A stretch of 39,908 nucleotides of DNA, taken from CAZFVY01 sp964522665 (GTDB taxonomy: Bacteria > Verrucomicrobiota > Verrucomicrobiia > Limisphaerales > CAZFVY01). Both the position numbers and the translations under genes were made by a program. The DNA lies in the NCBI GenBank assembly GCA_964522665.1, contig CAZFVY010000064.1:1-39908 (forward strand). The letters run 5' to 3'. The notes below the pieces were generated by a model. That model worked only from the letters and a program-made list of their open reading frames with translations. It did no database searches and was not told where the DNA came from. The stretch's first letter is position 1. Each line of letters begins with the position of its first letter. Of this stretch, positions 39,370-39,908 are shown piece by piece.

Positions 39370-39862
39370 CAGGTTTCCTTATAACGGGTTAGCCATTCCA
39401 CGTTGACAAGTGTCGCGGAAAAAAGTTCGAAAAAACTTTTAAGAAATTCGCGCGCCGCGCGGGCCGCGGGCAACTCAGAGCCCGCGAGGTTCGTTGAATT
39501 TCTATTTCCATGCTTTCAAGTTGAACAATGGCCGGGCCAAAAGGTTTCAGGCAATATTGAACCGCTGACGACTCGCTCGCTGCTCGCGCGGAGACTCGGC
39601 TAATAAGCGGTTCACCGATTCACCCAGTTATACGCTCAGCCGCCCCTTTTCCTTCGAAAAAAAACGCCGCTCCGATCGGAAATCCGCGAACACGCTTCGT
39701 TTGGATGACTTCAAGGCGCGAGCAGCCGCCAGGATAACCGCCGACTGAGGTTTGTTCGTTCCTTCAGTCTGGCGCCGTAAATTCACTGCTTCCCGGCGCC
39801 CGACGGCCACGCTCGGGAACCCGCCGCTCTCACTCTGCCGGGCCTGAGCGCGCGTCGCGCTA

Positions 39863-39892
39863 TTGACAAGCCTCGACCAGTTGAAGTACTGC
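39863..39892 (+). promoter_or_regulatory. Promoter-like pair reading out of the window
   Basis: TTGACA (39863-39868), an 18-bp spacer and TACTGC (39887-39892) point to the right. The -35 is perfect and the -10 weak. It would drive a gene starting beyond position 39908, divergent from the secretion operon. Confidence 0.4.
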
Positions 39893-39908
39893 GTCGGGAT
39901 GAAATTTC

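Larger units (their letters stand above)
39290..39908. other. Long non-coding region upstream of the type II secretion operon
   Basis: About 620 bp without a supported gene. It holds a promoter for gspE near its left end and a plus-strand promoter-like pair near the window edge. An A/T-rich patch at 39418-39446 contains AAAAGTT and AACTTTT arms around CGAAAA. Short frames on both strands lack ribosome sites and family features. Confidence 0.5.

Noticed and set aside
39628..39810. Minus-strand frame of 60 codons upstream of gspE
   Set aside because: It is short, basic, has no ribosome site and no recognisable motif; chance is sufficient.

Overview
This GC-rich window reads as chromosomal DNA of a verrucomicrobium, most likely of the Pedosphaera/Limisphaera-type lineage. 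The placement is by inference. It rests on a stand-alone pseudopilin with an AFTLIELL-type signal, a GH172/DUF2961 protein, HEAT and LamG proteins, a type II secretion operon with a very long secretin, and many weak or absent Shine-Dalgarno sites. No tRNA, rRNA, CRISPR array, transposase or integrase was seen.

Layout. (1) Positions 1-4325, minus strand: aerobic respiration. The genes are a heme A synthase (ctaA), a heme O synthase (ctaB), the start of cytochrome oxidase subunit I (ctaD, cut by the window edge), and a periplasmic type 1 copper protein that has a CRP-like palindrome upstream. (2) 4528-9026, minus strand: alaS-ribBA-ribH, i.e. alanyl-tRNA synthetase plus riboflavin synthesis. 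(3) 9126-10400: an ankyrin-repeat protein. (4) 10695-14439, plus strand: a structured RNA that I propose is 6S RNA, a strong terminator, then rarA, 5-formyl-THF cyclo-ligase and RNase Y in a tight run. (5) 14499-24295: accessory genes, namely an aldo/keto reductase-like protein lacking its catalytic tetrad, a membrane-anchored HEAT protein, a secreted tandem GDPD phosphodiesterase, a secreted LamG protein paired with a pseudopilin, and a secreted GH172-family protein. (6) 24400-26360: cysteine synthase and a rhodanese-type sulfurtransferase under a near-consensus promoter and closed by a strong terminator. (7) 26485-39289, minus strand: a compact 12.8-kb type II secretion operon in the order E-F-G-H-I-J-K-L-M-C-D. 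(8) 39290-39908: non-coding, with a promoter for the operon and another pointing out of the window.

How it fits together. Regions 5 and 7 match: several neighbouring products carry export signals, and the operon encodes almost all the core parts needed to move folded proteins across the outer membrane; no prepilin peptidase (GspO) is present here. The most unusual points are the secretin with six N1-like modules, the GspK with three helix-hairpin-helix-like repeats, the operon order with C and D last, the catalytically degenerate AKR, the CRP-like site, and the candidate 6S RNA. I did not see a clearly new defence or mobile system.
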